From positions 62,001 through 126,000 of the forward strand of contig NZ_FOBU01000001.1 in assembly GCF_900109915.1 (NCBI RefSeq): 64,000 nucleotides of DNA, read 5' to 3'. Both the position numbers and the translations under genes were made by a program. This document shows, in pieces, positions 47,665-56,814 of this stretch. Position 1 is the first letter of the stretch. Every line of letters begins with the position of its first letter. This DNA comes from Luteibacter sp. UNCMF331Sha3.1. GTDB taxonomy: Bacteria; Pseudomonadota; Gammaproteobacteria; Xanthomonadales; Rhodanobacteraceae. The notes under the pieces were generated by a model. The model saw only the letters and a list, made by a program, of their open reading frames with translations, made no database searches and was not told the origin of the DNA.

Positions 47665-48981
47665 TCAGGCCAGACGGCCGTAGAGATCGTGCGCGTCGGC
47701 TTCCTCGACCAGCACGTCGACGAACTGGCCGGGCTTCAGCAGCTGGCCGTCGTCGATGCGGACGGCACCGTCGATTTCCGGCGCGTCGGCACTCGACCGG
47801 CCCCATGCACCGTCGGCGTCGATCTCGTCGACCAGCACCTTGATCGTGCGACCGACCTTGCGCTGCAGCTTCGCCGCGGAGATTTCCGCCTGCACCGCCA
47901 TGAACTGTTCGAGGCGATCCTCTTTCAGTTCCTCGTCGATCTGCCCCGGAAGGTCGTTGGCCTTCGCACCATCCACCGGCGAGTAGGCGAACGCGCCGAC
48001 GCGGTCGAGCTCGGCTTCGCGAAGGAAGTCGAGCAGTTCCTGGAATTCGTCGTGCGTCTCGCCCGGGAAACCGACGATGAAGGTGCTGCGGATCGTGAGG
48101 TCCGGCACCTGGCGGCGCCAGTTCTGCACGCGCTCCAGAGTCTTCTCCACGTTGCCCGGACGCTTCATCAGCTTGAGGATGCGCGGGCTCGCGTGCTGGA
48201 ACGGGATGTCGAGGTACGGAAGGATCTTGCCGTCGGCCATCAGCGGCATGATCTCGTCCACGTGCGGGTACGGATAGACGTAATGCAGGCGCGTCCACGC
48301 GCCGAGCTCCGACAGGCCTTCGCAGAGTTCGGTCATCCGCGTACGGTAAGCCTTGCCCCGCCATGCGTGTTCCGCATAACGCACGTCGACGCCGTAGGCG
48401 CTGGTGTCCTGCGAGATGACGAGCAGCTCTTTCACGCCGCCCTTCACCAGGCGCTCGGCTTCCATCAGCACCTGATCGACGGGCCGGCTGACAAGATCGC
48501 CACGCATCGACGGGATGATGCAGAAGCTGCAACGGTGATTGCAGCCTTCGGAAATCTTCAGGTACGCGTAGTGCTTCGGCGTGAGCTTCACGCCCGTGTC
48601 GGGCACGAGGTCGAGAAACTTGTTGCGCGTCGGCGGAATCGCCGCGTGGACCGCGCTCATCACGCTCGCGTAATCCTGCGGACCGCTGATCGCGAGCACG
48701 TCGGGATAGCTGTCGCGGATCAGTTCCTGCCGCTTGCCGAGGCAACCGGTGACGATCACCTTGCCGTTCTCGTGCAGGGCCTCGCCGATGGCGTCGAGCG
48801 ACTCCTGCACCGCTGAATCGATGAAGCCGCAGGTGTTCACCACCACGGCATCGGCCTCGCCGTAGCTCGGCACGATCTCGTAGCCCTCGACCTTGAGCTG
48901 GGTGAGGATGCGTTCGGAGTCGACGAGCGCCTTCGGACAGCCGAGGCTGACGAAACCGACTTTGGGAGCGGCCTGGGACAT
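47665..48981 (-). CDS. rimO: Ribosomal protein S12 methylthiotransferase
   Basis: Radical-SAM enzyme that methylthiolates an aspartate of ribosomal protein S12. The 438 residues show an N-terminal UPF0004 domain ([16 protein letters not shown]), the radical SAM cysteines in [15 protein letters not shown] and a C-terminal TRAM domain. The ATG at 48981 is taken because an upstream extension would run into a repeat element and is not conserved in character. Confidence 0.96.
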   Translation of the reverse strand: MSQAAPKVGFVSLGCPKALVDSERILTQLKVEGYEIVPSYGEADAVVVNTCGFIDSAVQESLDAIGEALHENGKVIVTGCLGKRQELIRDSYPDVLAISGPQDYASVMSAVHAAIPPTRNKFLDLVPDTGVKLTPKHYAYLKISEGCNHRCSFCIIPSMRGDLVSRPVDQVLMEAERLVKGGVKELLVISQDTSAYGVDVRYAEHAWRGKAYRTRMTELCEGLSELGAWTRLHYVYPYPHVDEIMPLMADGKILPYLDIPFQHASPRILKLMKRPGNVEKTLERVQNWRRQVPDLTIRSTFIVGFPGETHDEFQELLDFLREAELDRVGAFAYSPVDGAKANDLPGQIDEELKEDRLEQFMAVQAEISAAKLQRKVGRTIKVLVDEIDADGAWGRSSADAPEIDGAVRIDDGQLLKPGQFVDVLVEEADAHDLYGRLA

Positions 48982-49046
48982 TGCCGTGGGTACCGGGGAG
49001 GGGAAACCGCGCATTATAGCCTGTCGCGCCGGCGCGGGCCGGGCTG

Positions 49047-49112
49047 GTGGGAGCCAGCCCGCTGGCGAGGTGCTTGCCGCCATACCGAATCGCCAGCAGG
49101 CTGGCCCCCGCC
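49047..49112. repeat. Inverted REP pair in a divergent promoter gap
   Basis: GTGGGAGCCAGCCCGCTGGC with inverted partner GCCAGCAGGCTGGCCCCCGC. Unlike most copies in the window it lies between two divergent genes, rimO and the dienelactone hydrolase gene, taking about a third of the space available for their promoters. Confidence 0.78.
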
Positions 49113-49174
49113 GTGCTCCTTGCGCCGTCGGGCAGTTAATCTTGTCGGACTTTCCCACCCACCCGGAGCTTCCC

Positions 49175-49846
49175 ATGGGCCGCACCCTCATCCTCGACAC
49201 CTCCCGACCGCACGAAAGCATGGACGCGTACCTCGCCGAGCCGTCGGGCACGCCGAAAGGCGGCGTGGTGGTGATTCAGGAAATCTTCGGCGTGAACGCG
49301 CACATCCGCAGTGTCGCCGACCGGTTCGCCGCCGAAGGCTACGTGGCCATCGCGCCGGCGCTGTTCGATCCCGTCGAGAAAGGCGTGGAGCTCGGCTACG
49401 ACCAGGAAGGCATGCAGAAGGGCGTGAAGCTCATCGCCGAGCTGGGCCTGCTGCGTCCCACGGAGGACACCGTGAAGGCCGCCGCTTACCTCGCCGACAC
49501 GTACAAGGTGAAGGTGGGCACGGTGGGTTACTGCTGGGGCGGCACCGTCGCGCTGCTGGCCGCACTGCGTCACGGGCGGCCCTCGGCCAGCTATTACGGT
49601 GCGCGCAACGTGCCGTTCCTGACCGAACCCGCGAAGGCCAACGTGATCTTCCATTTCGGCGAGCGCGATCACTCGATCCCGCCGGACATGGTGGAGAAGC
49701 ATCGCGAACTGAAGCCGGAGATGGATACCTGGGTGTATCCGGCCGACCACGGCTTCAATTGCGACGCGCGCGCCAGCTACGACGAGCCGAGCGCGAAGCT
49801 CGCCTGGGAGCGCACGCTGGCCTTCTTCACCCGCGAACTGGCGTGA
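49175..49846 (+). CDS. Dienelactone hydrolase family protein
   Basis: Alpha/beta hydrolase of 223 residues with a cysteine nucleophile in GYCWGG and the aspartate and histidine of the triad in GERDHSI and PADHGFNC. It is similar to carboxymethylenebutenolidase-like proteins, but no aromatic-degradation genes are nearby, so the substrate is open. The ATG at 49175 follows CGGAG. The next gene starts within its stop codon. Confidence 0.9.
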   Translation: MGRTLILDTSRPHESMDAYLAEPSGTPKGGVVVIQEIFGVNAHIRSVADRFAAEGYVAIAPALFDPVEKGVELGYDQEGMQKGVKLIAELGLLRPTEDTVKAAAYLADTYKVKVGTVGYCWGGTVALLAALRHGRPSASYYGARNVPFLTEPAKANVIFHFGERDHSIPPDMVEKHRELKPEMDTWVYPADHGFNCDARASYDEPSAKLAWERTLAFFTRELA

Positions 49847-50301
49847 GCGGCGCCTTCGACCTCGATCCGCGGCTCGCCGGCGACACCTTCGTCGTCGGCG
49901 ACCTGCCCCTGTGTCGCGTGCTGCTGATGCGCGATGCGCGTTATGCGTGGCTGGTCTTGGTTCCTCGGCGCGCGGGTCTGACCGAAGTCGCCGACCTGCC
50001 GGCGGAGGATCGTGCCACGCTCTGGCGCGAGGTGGATCGAGCTGCCGAGGCACTGCGTGCGGTCGCCCCCTGCGACAAGATCAATATCGGTGCGCTCGGC
50101 AACGTCGTGCGGCAATTGCACGTGCACGTGGTGGCACGCGTGGAGGGCGATGCGGCGTGGCCCGGGCCGGTGTGGGGGTTTGGGGTGGCGGAACCGTATG
50201 GCGACGGGGCGGCGGAGAACCGAATCGTGGCCATAGGCCAGTGGCTGACACGATTCGGTGGGAGCCAGCCTGCTGGCGATGGGAGCTTGCCGCCACCCTG
50301 A
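49843..50301 (+). CDS. HIT-family hydrolase with repeat-encoded tail
   Basis: Histidine-triad protein of 152 residues with the core LHVHVV after the QLH loop and a conserved N-terminal strand set (LDPRLAGDTFVVGDLPLCRV). HIT proteins hydrolyse or transfer nucleoside phosphates. The start is GTG overlapping the previous stop (GTGA). The last 15 or so residues (GGSQPAGDGSLPPP) are encoded by the left half of the REP pair at 50258, so the original stop codon appears to have been lost or replaced. Confidence 0.88.
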   Translation: MSGAFDLDPRLAGDTFVVGDLPLCRVLLMRDARYAWLVLVPRRAGLTEVADLPAEDRATLWREVDRAAEALRAVAPCDKINIGALGNVVRQLHVHVVARVEGDAAWPGPVWGFGVAEPYGDGAAENRIVAIGQWLTRFGGSQPAGDGSLPPP

Positions 50302-50324
50302 ATCGCCAGCAGGCTGGCTCCCAC
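50258..50324. repeat. Inverted REP pair overlapping the HIT gene end
   Basis: GTGGGAGCCAGCCTGCTGGC...GATGGGAGCTTGC with inverted partner GCCAGCAGGCTGGCTCCCAC. The left arm is inside the HIT reading frame; the right arm follows its stop codon. Confidence 0.85.
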
Positions 50325-50325
50325 C

Positions 50326-50351
50326 AAAAAAAAGGGCGCCGGAGCGCCCTT
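50326..50351 (-). terminator. Rho-independent terminator of the lipoprotein gene
   Basis: Minus strand: AAGGGCGC, loop TCC, GGCGCCCTT, then seven or eight T. It starts four bases after the lipoprotein stop. On the plus strand the hairpin is followed by CTTTT, so it may also serve the HIT gene. Confidence 0.88.
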
Positions 50352-50354
50352 CTT

Positions 50355-50846
50355 TTACTGCTGCGTCTGCGGGTCGTAAGCGCCGCTGGACGCTTCCTTG
50401 CCCTGCATGCGATCCGGCAGGGCCGCCTTGTGCGGGGTGTCTTCCAGCTGGCGCGCGTTCTCTTCGACGGCGTTCAGGCGGACGAGCTCGCCCTTCTTGT
50501 CGTAGTAGACGGTGAAGCCGTAGTCGAGCTGCATGCGCGCCATGAAACCGAGATGGTTGTCGCGGATCTTGGAGTCGTCGCTGGGCAGCACGAGAACCGT
50601 CTTCGGCAGCTTGCCCTGATCCTTCAGATAGGCGAAGTGGCTGCCCGTGTCGGCGGCGGAAAGCACCGCGCCGTCGACGAGGAACTGGCCGCTCTTGTAG
50701 GCCTTGATCGTGTAGTCGAACTGGCCCTGCGTCGACGCGGCGGCATCGGTCTTCGACGCGCCGCGGTGGCAACCGGCAAGGACCAGCATGCTGGCGAGGA
50801 GGATCGCCGCGGCGGCGCGGGCCATCAGGGTGGGGATGCGGATCAT
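50355..50846 (-). CDS. Small lipoprotein, unknown function
   Basis: 163 residues with a lipoprotein signal (AILLASMLVLAGC) and a compact domain containing FDYTIKAYKSGQFLVDGAVL, a possible nucleotide- or peptide-binding fold reminiscent of ExbD-like domains (GKLPKTVLVLPSDDSKIRDNHLG). The last feature is only a resemblance. It is the last gene of the minus-strand group apbC-dcd-lipoprotein, with an 87-base gap after dcd. Confidence 0.72.
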   Translation of the reverse strand: MIRIPTLMARAAAAILLASMLVLAGCHRGASKTDAAASTQGQFDYTIKAYKSGQFLVDGAVLSAADTGSHFAYLKDQGKLPKTVLVLPSDDSKIRDNHLGFMARMQLDYGFTVYYDKKGELVRLNAVEENARQLEDTPHKAALPDRMQGKEASSGAYDPQTQQ

Positions 50847-50933
50847 GCGGTGTCTCCGTGAATCGGGTGGGGACTGGAAAAGGGCGAGTCTACCGCGCGC
50901 AGGTGTCTGGCGCGGCTGCGACGCGAAGGCCGT

Positions 50934-51500
50934 TCAGGTGCTCGGCAGCGTGACGCCGCGCTGGCCCTGGTACTTGCCGCCGCGGTCGGCGTACGACACT
51001 TCGCATTCTTCGTCGGATTCGAGGAAGAGCATCTGCGCCACGCCTTCGTTCGCGTAGATCTTCGCGGGCAGCGGCGTCGTGTTGGAAAACTCGAGCGTCA
51101 CGTGGCCTTCCCACTCGGGCTCGAGCGGCGTCACGTTCACGATGATGCCGCAGCGCGCGTAGGTGCTCTTGCCGAGGCAGATGGTCAGCACCTTGCGGGG
51201 AATGCGGAAGTATTCGACGGTGCGCGCCAGCGCGAACGAATTCGGCGGGATGATGCAGACGTCGGACTTGATGTCGACGAAGCTGCGTTCGTCGAACGCC
51301 TTCGGATCGACGATCGTCGAATTGATGTTCGTGAACACCTTGAATTCGTCGGCGCAGCGGACGTCGTAGCCGTAGCTCGACGTGCCGTACGACACCAGCC
51401 GGTGGCCGTCGCGCTCCTTGACCTGGCCAGGCGCGAACGGCTCGATCATGCCGTGCTCCGCGGCCATGCGGCGGATCCACTTGTCGGACTTGATGCTCAC
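50934..51500 (-). CDS. dcd: dCTP deaminase
   Basis: Deaminates dCTP to dUTP to supply dTTP synthesis. The 188 residues are standard length, with the conserved [42 protein letters not shown] (catalytic glutamate) and [11 protein letters not shown] segments. It follows apbC by 67 bases on the same strand. Confidence 0.97.
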   Translation of the reverse strand: MSIKSDKWIRRMAAEHGMIEPFAPGQVKERDGHRLVSYGTSSYGYDVRCADEFKVFTNINSTIVDPKAFDERSFVDIKSDVCIIPPNSFALARTVEYFRIPRKVLTICLGKSTYARCGIIVNVTPLEPEWEGHVTLEFSNTTPLPAKIYANEGVAQMLFLESDEECEVSYADRGGKYQGQRGVTLPST

Positions 51501-51567
51501 TTACTGTCTCCCTCGCTGGAGCCGGAAAGGTATAGGAACGTCGGCGAACGTGCCACCCGGCACGCGC

Positions 51568-52653
51568 TTACGTGTTCTGGATGACGATCTTGGGGAACGT
51601 GATGGCCTTGTTGCGCGCCTGCAGCGACAACTTCGCCGCCGTGTGGCGGGCGATGGCGCGGTAACGGGCCGTCAGGTCGGAATCCGGCATCGCGGCCACC
51701 GTGGGGTTGCCCTGGTCGGCCTGCTCGCGGATGCGGATGTCCAGCGGCAGGTCGCCGAGGTACGGGATGCCGGCATCGCTCGCCATGCGCGCACCGCCGC
51801 CCTGTCCGAAGATGTGTTCTTCGTGGCCGCAGTTCGTGCAGATGTGCGTCGCCATGTTCTCGACCACGCCCAGCACCGGCACTTCCACCTTGCGGAACAT
51901 GCCCAGCGCCTTGCGGGCGTCCAGCAGCGCGATGTCCTGCGGCGTGGTGACGATCACGGCGCCGGACACCGGCACCTTCTGCGACAGGGTCAGCTGGATG
52001 TCGCCGGTGCCCGGCGGCAGGTCGATCACGAGGTAGTCGAGGTCTTCCCAGCGCGTGTCGTTGAGCAGCTGCATCAGCGCCTGGGTGACCATCGGGCCAC
52101 GCCAGATCATGGGCGTGTCTTCCTCGATCAGGACGCCGATGGACATCGCCTGCAGGCCGTGGGCCCGCATGGGCTCGATGCTCTTGCCGTCCGGCGAGAC
52201 CGGCTTGCCGCTGAGGCCGAGCATGCGCTGCTGGCTGGGACCGTAGATGTCGGCGTCGAGGATGCCCACTTTCGCGCCTTCGGCGGCGAGCGCCAGCGCC
52301 AGGTTCACGGAGAGGGTGGATTTGCCCACGCCGCCCTTGCCCGACGCGACCGCCACGATGTTCTTCACGCCCGGCAGCGGCGACAGCTGGCCCTGTACCT
52401 TGTGTGCATGGACGCGGCAGCTCATGGAGACGGCGGCTGACGAGATGGCCGGGTCGGCTTCCAGTGCCTTCCGGACCTCGAGGGCGGCCTGCTCGACGTA
52501 GCCCGCGGCGGGATAGCCGAGCTGGACGTCGACGGATACGCGGTCGCCATCGACGCCGACGGCGCGCACGGCGGCGCTCAGCGGCTGGCCGGAATGGGGA
52601 TCGATGACGCGGTCGAGGATGCCGCGGACGAGGGTTTCGCTGGCCTGGGTCAT
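51568..52653 (-). CDS. apbC: Iron-sulfur cluster carrier ApbC/Mrp
   Basis: P-loop ATPase that binds and transfers Fe-S clusters. The 361 residues have an N-terminal MIP18-like domain (about 1-90), the deviant Walker A GKGGVGKS, the switch DADIYGPSQQRMLG and a C-terminal CTNC pair that bridges the cluster in a dimer. It is divergent from DUF2147 and near metG, an arrangement common in Xanthomonadales. Confidence 0.95.
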   Translation of the reverse strand: MTQASETLVRGILDRVIDPHSGQPLSAAVRAVGVDGDRVSVDVQLGYPAAGYVEQAALEVRKALEADPAISSAAVSMSCRVHAHKVQGQLSPLPGVKNIVAVASGKGGVGKSTLSVNLALALAAEGAKVGILDADIYGPSQQRMLGLSGKPVSPDGKSIEPMRAHGLQAMSIGVLIEEDTPMIWRGPMVTQALMQLLNDTRWEDLDYLVIDLPPGTGDIQLTLSQKVPVSGAVIVTTPQDIALLDARKALGMFRKVEVPVLGVVENMATHICTNCGHEEHIFGQGGGARMASDAGIPYLGDLPLDIRIREQADQGNPTVAAMPDSDLTARYRAIARHTAAKLSLQARNKAITFPKIVIQNT

Positions 52654-52827
52654 GGGGGGCGCGTGAGGAAAATCGAAGATCGACCATTATGCCAGCAAGC
52701 CGCGGCAGGCCGCGCCCTGCATGCGGGAGCCGCCTCGGCGGCCCCGTCTGGCGCAATGCAGCTTGACGGGCGCCCCGCCCGTCGTCAGGCTCCGGCCGTA
52801 CCTGACCGTATGGGGAGTCCGCAGCCT

Positions 52828-53274
52828 ATGAAGCACCCGATCCGCACCGTCCTCGCCCTCGCGCTCGTCGCGACCGCGTTCCCCGCCCTGGCCGACAACG
52901 CGTCCCCCGTCGGCAAGTGGAAGACCATCGACGACAAGACCAACGAGACGAAGTCGATCGTCGAGATCACCGAGAACAACGGGCTGCTGGAGGGCAAGGT
53001 GCTCCAGGTGCTGAAGTCCGACCACGGCCCGCACCCGGTCTGCTCGGAATGCTCGGGCGAGCGCAAGAACAAGCCCATCGAAGGCATGACCATCATGTGG
53101 GGCCTGAAGAAGGACGGCGACGAGTGGTCGGGCGGCCAGATCCTCGATCCCGCCAAGGGCAAGATCTACAAGGTGAACCTCAAGCTCGTCGACGGTGGCA
53201 GGAAGCTCGACGTGCACGGCTACATCGGCTTCTCGCTGATGGGTCGCAGCCAGGAATGGGTGCGGACCGAGTAA
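52828..53274 (+). CDS. Exported DUF2147 protein
   Basis: 148 residues with a signal peptide (TVLALALVATAFPALA) and a DUF2147 domain beginning VGKWKTIDDKTNETKSIVEI and ending GFSLMGRSQEWVRTE. It is a secreted or periplasmic small beta-rich protein of unknown function. A CSECSG pair in the middle could form a disulfide. The ATG at 52828 is preferred over one 18 bases earlier because GGGGAG precedes it and it opens the signal. Confidence 0.87.
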   Translation: MKHPIRTVLALALVATAFPALADNASPVGKWKTIDDKTNETKSIVEITENNGLLEGKVLQVLKSDHGPHPVCSECSGERKNKPIEGMTIMWGLKKDGDEWSGGQILDPAKGKIYKVNLKLVDGGRKLDVHGYIGFSLMGRSQEWVRTE

Positions 53275-53283
53275 TCGCATCGG

Positions 53284-53309
53284 GTGGGAGCCAGCAGGCT
53301 GGCTCCCAC
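53284..53309. repeat. Collapsed REP palindrome
   Basis: GTGGGAGCCAGC, two bases, GCTGGCTCCCAC: a perfect 12-bp inverted repeat with a two-base loop. It consists of just the outer ends of the paired units seen elsewhere, with the middle (about 40 bases) missing. It lies between DUF2147 and metG. Confidence 0.8.
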
Positions 53310-53355
53310 CGATCCCATGCCATAATCCCCGGTCCATAAGCCGACCGTGCGAATC

Positions 53356-55461
53356 ATGGCCCGCCGCATCCTCGTCACCAACGCCCTCCCCTACGCCAAC
53401 GGCCCGCTGCATCTGGGCCACATGCTCGGTTACATCCAGGCCGACATCTGGGCGCGCGCGCAGCGCATGCAGGGCAACGAGGTCTGGTACGTCGCGGGCG
53501 AAGACGCCCACGGCACGCCGATCATGCTGGCCGCCGAGAAGGTGGGTAAATCCCCCGAGGATTACATCGCCGGCATCCGCGCGGGGCACGAAGCCGACTT
53601 CACCGACTTCCACTTCAGCTACGACCAGTACCACACCACGCATTCGCCCGAGAACCAGGATCTCGCGACGACGATCTACACGCGCCTGCGCGACGCCGGC
53701 TACATCGCCCGGCGCGACATCCAGCAGCTGTACGATCCCGAGCGCGACATGTTCCTGCCGGATCGCTACATCAAGGGCGTCTGCCCGAACTGCGGCACGC
53801 CCGACCAGTACGGCGACAACTGCGAGAACTGCGGCGCCACCTACGCACCGACCGACCTCGTCAATCCGTACTCGGTGATGTCGGGCGCCACGCCGATCCT
53901 GCGCGACTCCGAGCACTATTTCTTCGAGCTGTCGAAGTTCGAGACGCTGCTGCGCGACTGGTTCGCCGGCAGGCTCACCGACGGGAAACCCGTGGCGAAC
54001 AGCGGCGTGTCCGCGAAGCTCGCCGAGTGGCTCGACGGCGGCCTGCGCGACTGGGACATCTCCCGCGACGCGCCCTACTTCGGCTTTCCGATCCCCGATG
54101 CCCCGGGCAAGTTCTTCTATGTCTGGCTCGACGCGCCGGTCGGCTATCTCGCGTCGTTCAAGGCGCTGTGCGAACGAACGGGCCTGCGCTTCGACGACTT
54201 CCTCGGCACCGACAGCACGGCCGAGATGCATCACTTCGTCGGCAAGGACATCATCAACTTCCACGGCCTGTTCTGGCCGGCGATGCTTCACGGCGCGAAC
54301 ATGCGCACGCCGACGGCGCTGCACGTCAACGGTTACCTGACCGTCAACGGCGCGAAGATGTCGAAGTCGCGCGGCACGTTCATCCAGGCGCGCACGTACC
54401 TCGACGCGGGACTCGATCCCGAGGCCCTGCGCTACTACTTCGCCACGATGCTCGGGCCGCAGCCCGTCGACGTCGATCTCGATCTCAAATCGTTCGAAGA
54501 GCGCGTCAACTCGCACCTCGTCGGCAAGTGGGCGAACATCGCCAGCCGCACCGCGGGCTTCCTGCACACGCACTTCGCCGGTCGCCTCGCCGATCGCTTC
54601 GACGACGAGGCCACGGCGCTGTGGAACGACCTGCTCGCACAGTACGACGGCATCGAGGCCGTTTACGAAGCCGACGAATTCGCCGAGGTCTCGCGCCGCT
54701 TCGTCGCCATGGCCGATGCCGTCAACGGCTACATCGCCGCGAAGGCGCCGTGGGTCATCGCGAAGGACGAAGCACGCCGCGACGAGCTGCAGCAGGTCTG
54801 CACGTTCGCCATCAACGCGTTCCGCCTGCTGTCGGGCCTGCTGAAGCCGATCCTCCCGATCACGGTCGCCGCCGCCGAGGTGTTCCTCGCCGCACCGATC
54901 GCGAGCTTCGCCGATGCGCGCCGCGAGCTGTTCGGCCACACCGTCGCCGCGTTCACGCCGCTGTTCGGCCGCCTCGATCCGAAGAAGATCGATGCGATGG
55001 TCGATGCGTCGAAGGAATCCCTCACCCCCGCGGAGCAGGCTCGCGCCAACGCCGCGGTGGCCAAGCCCCCCAAGAAAGCCAAAGAAGCTCCGAAGCCCAT
55101 GACCGACGCCGCCACCGACACCGCTGCCGCCACCATCTCCATCGACGACTTCGCGAAGCTCGACCTGCGCGTCGGCAAGGTGACCGCCTGCGAGTTCGTG
55201 GAGGGTTCGGACAAGCTCCTGCGCTTCGAGCTCGACGCCGGCCCGCTCGGCACGCGCCAGATCTTCTCGGGCATCCGCGCCGCCTATGGCGAGCCGGGGT
55301 CGCTCGTCGGTCGCAACGTCGTATTCATCGCCAACCTGGCGCCGCGCAAGATGCGCTTCGGCCTGTCGGAGGGCATGATCCTCTCCGCCGGCGACGGCGG
55401 CGCGGACCTGTTCCTGCTCGACGCCGACCAGGGCGCGGCGCCGGGCGCCACCGTCCGCTGA
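53356..55461 (+). CDS. metG: Methionyl-tRNA synthetase
   Basis: Charges initiator and elongator tRNA with methionine. The 701 residues contain the HLGH class I signature, zinc-knuckle cysteines ([17 protein letters not shown]), KMSKSRG, an anticodon-binding helical domain and a C-terminal EMAP-like tRNA-binding domain (about 590-701) used for dimerisation. The ATG at 53356 is chosen over a GTG nine bases upstream since it begins the conserved [15 protein letters not shown]. Confidence 0.98.
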   Translation: MARRILVTNALPYANGPLHLGHMLGYIQADIWARAQRMQGNEVWYVAGEDAHGTPIMLAAEKVGKSPEDYIAGIRAGHEADFTDFHFSYDQYHTTHSPENQDLATTIYTRLRDAGYIARRDIQQLYDPERDMFLPDRYIKGVCPNCGTPDQYGDNCENCGATYAPTDLVNPYSVMSGATPILRDSEHYFFELSKFETLLRDWFAGRLTDGKPVANSGVSAKLAEWLDGGLRDWDISRDAPYFGFPIPDAPGKFFYVWLDAPVGYLASFKALCERTGLRFDDFLGTDSTAEMHHFVGKDIINFHGLFWPAMLHGANMRTPTALHVNGYLTVNGAKMSKSRGTFIQARTYLDAGLDPEALRYYFATMLGPQPVDVDLDLKSFEERVNSHLVGKWANIASRTAGFLHTHFAGRLADRFDDEATALWNDLLAQYDGIEAVYEADEFAEVSRRFVAMADAVNGYIAAKAPWVIAKDEARRDELQQVCTFAINAFRLLSGLLKPILPITVAAAEVFLAAPIASFADARRELFGHTVAAFTPLFGRLDPKKIDAMVDASKESLTPAEQARANAAVAKPPKKAKEAPKPMTDAATDTAAATISIDDFAKLDLRVGKVTACEFVEGSDKLLRFELDAGPLGTRQIFSGIRAAYGEPGSLVGRNVVFIANLAPRKMRFGLSEGMILSAGDGGADLFLLDADQGAAPGATVR

Positions 55462-55486
55462 CCGCACCCCATCGGCCGCGCCAGCC

Positions 55487-56095
55487 ATGACGCCAACGCT
55501 TGCCGACCGGATCGACGACCTGCTGCCGCAGACCCAGTGCGAACAGTGCGGTTTCCACGGTTGCCGTCCCTACGCCGACGCGATCGCCGCCGGCGACGCG
55601 CCGATCGATCGCTGCCCGCCGGGCGGTGCCGCCGGCATCGCCCGGCTCGCAGCCCTGCTCGACCGGCCGATCGTCCCGCTCGACACCACGCGCGGCATCG
55701 AGAAACCGCGCACGCTCGCGCGCGTCGTCGAGGCCGACTGCATCGGCTGCACCAAGTGCATCCAGGTCTGTCCCGTCGACGCGATCGTCGGCGCATCGAA
55801 ACAGATGCACACCGTGATCGCCGACCTGTGCACCGGCTGCGAGCTGTGCGTGCCCGCGTGCCCCGTCGACTGCATCGCGCTCGATCCGATGCCACTCGCA
55901 CAGGTGGACGACAGGCGGCACGCGGACGCCGCGCGAGGTCGGTTCCAGCGTTGCGAAGCACGCCTCGTCCGCGATGCGGAGCGGCGTGAGCGACAGCTCG
56001 CCGCGAGCAAGGTCGAGGTCGCCGCGCCCGCGGCACGCAACGCCGTGCTGGAAGCCCTCGCACGCGCGAAAGCGAAGAAGAAGGATCCACCGTGA
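55487..56095 (+). CDS. RnfB/RsxB-like iron-sulfur protein
   Basis: Electron-transfer protein with an N-terminal Fe-S motif ([16 protein letters not shown]...C) and two ferredoxin-type 4Fe-4S sites ([12 protein letters not shown] and [12 protein letters not shown]), 202 residues. It lacks the N-terminal membrane helix of true RnfB, and no other rnf genes are in the window, so it may act as a soluble ferredoxin-like partner. The C-terminus (about 140-202) is a basic/acidic helical extension. It overlaps nth by four bases, as in other Xanthomonadales. Confidence 0.88.
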   Translation: MTPTLADRIDDLLPQTQCEQCGFHGCRPYADAIAAGDAPIDRCPPGGAAGIARLAALLDRPIVPLDTTRGIEKPRTLARVVEADCIGCTKCIQVCPVDAIVGASKQMHTVIADLCTGCELCVPACPVDCIALDPMPLAQVDDRRHADAARGRFQRCEARLVRDAERRERQLAASKVEVAAPAARNAVLEALARAKAKKKDPP

Positions 56096-56730
56096 AAAAG
56101 GCGAACGTGGTCGAGATGTTCAGCCGCCTGCGCGAGCTGAATCCGCACCCGAAGACCGAACTGGAATACACCACGCCCTTCGAGCTGCTGTCGGCCGTCG
56201 CGCTCTCCGCGCAGGCCACCGATGTCGGGGTGAACAAGGCCACGCGACGGCTCTTTCCCGTGGCGAACACGCCGCGAAAGATCCTCGACCTGGGCCTCGA
56301 AAAGCTCAAGAGCTACATCAGCACCATCGGGCTCTACAACAACAAGGCGAAGAACCTCATCGCCATGAGCCAGATCCTCGTCGACCGCTATGGCGGCGAG
56401 GTGCCGACCACGCGCGAGGCGCTGGAAGAACTGCCGGGCGTCGGCCGCAAGACCGCCAACGTCGTGCTGAACACCGCCTTCGGCCAGCCCACCATCGCCG
56501 TCGACACGCACATCTTCCGCGTGGCGAACCGCACCGGCCTCGCACCGGGGCCGGACGTGCGCAAGGTGGAAGACAAGCTCGAGAAGGTGATCCCGAGGGA
56601 GTTCATCCAGGATGCGCACCACTGGCTGATCCTGCATGGGCGCTACGTATGCAAGGCGCGCAAGCCGGAGTGCCCGACCTGCGCGATCGCGGATCTGTGT
56701 GCCTATAAGCACAAGACCCGCGCGGAGTAA
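56092..56730 (+). CDS. nth: Endonuclease III
   Basis: DNA glycosylase/AP lyase for oxidised pyrimidines. The 212 residues contain the helix-hairpin-helix [12 protein letters not shown] with catalytic K120, the essential D138 (VDTH) and the C-terminal 4Fe-4S cysteines in [17 protein letters not shown]. The start is GTG, overlapping the stop of the preceding gene, so translation is coupled. Confidence 0.98.
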   Translation: MKKANVVEMFSRLRELNPHPKTELEYTTPFELLSAVALSAQATDVGVNKATRRLFPVANTPRKILDLGLEKLKSYISTIGLYNNKAKNLIAMSQILVDRYGGEVPTTREALEELPGVGRKTANVVLNTAFGQPTIAVDTHIFRVANRTGLAPGPDVRKVEDKLEKVIPREFIQDAHHWLILHGRYVCKARKPECPTCAIADLCAYKHKTRAE

Positions 56731-56742
56731 TCGATACGCGAG

Positions 56743-56807
56743 GTGGGAGCCGGCCTGCTGGCGAAGGGTGCCCGCGGCGAGCACCCATCGCCAGCAGGCT
56801 GGCTCCC
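56743..56807. repeat. Inverted REP pair (REPIN-like) in convergent gap
   Basis: GTGGGAGCCGGCCTGCTGGC with inverted partner GCCAGCAGGCTGGCTCCCGG. It fills the 84-base gap between nth and the SulP gene, which converge. Confidence 0.82.
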
Positions 56808-56814
56808 GGCACGG

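Noticed and set aside
55487..56095. Complete Rnf electron-transport complex
   Set aside because: Only the RnfB-like subunit is present, without a membrane helix and without rnfA, C, D, G or E nearby.
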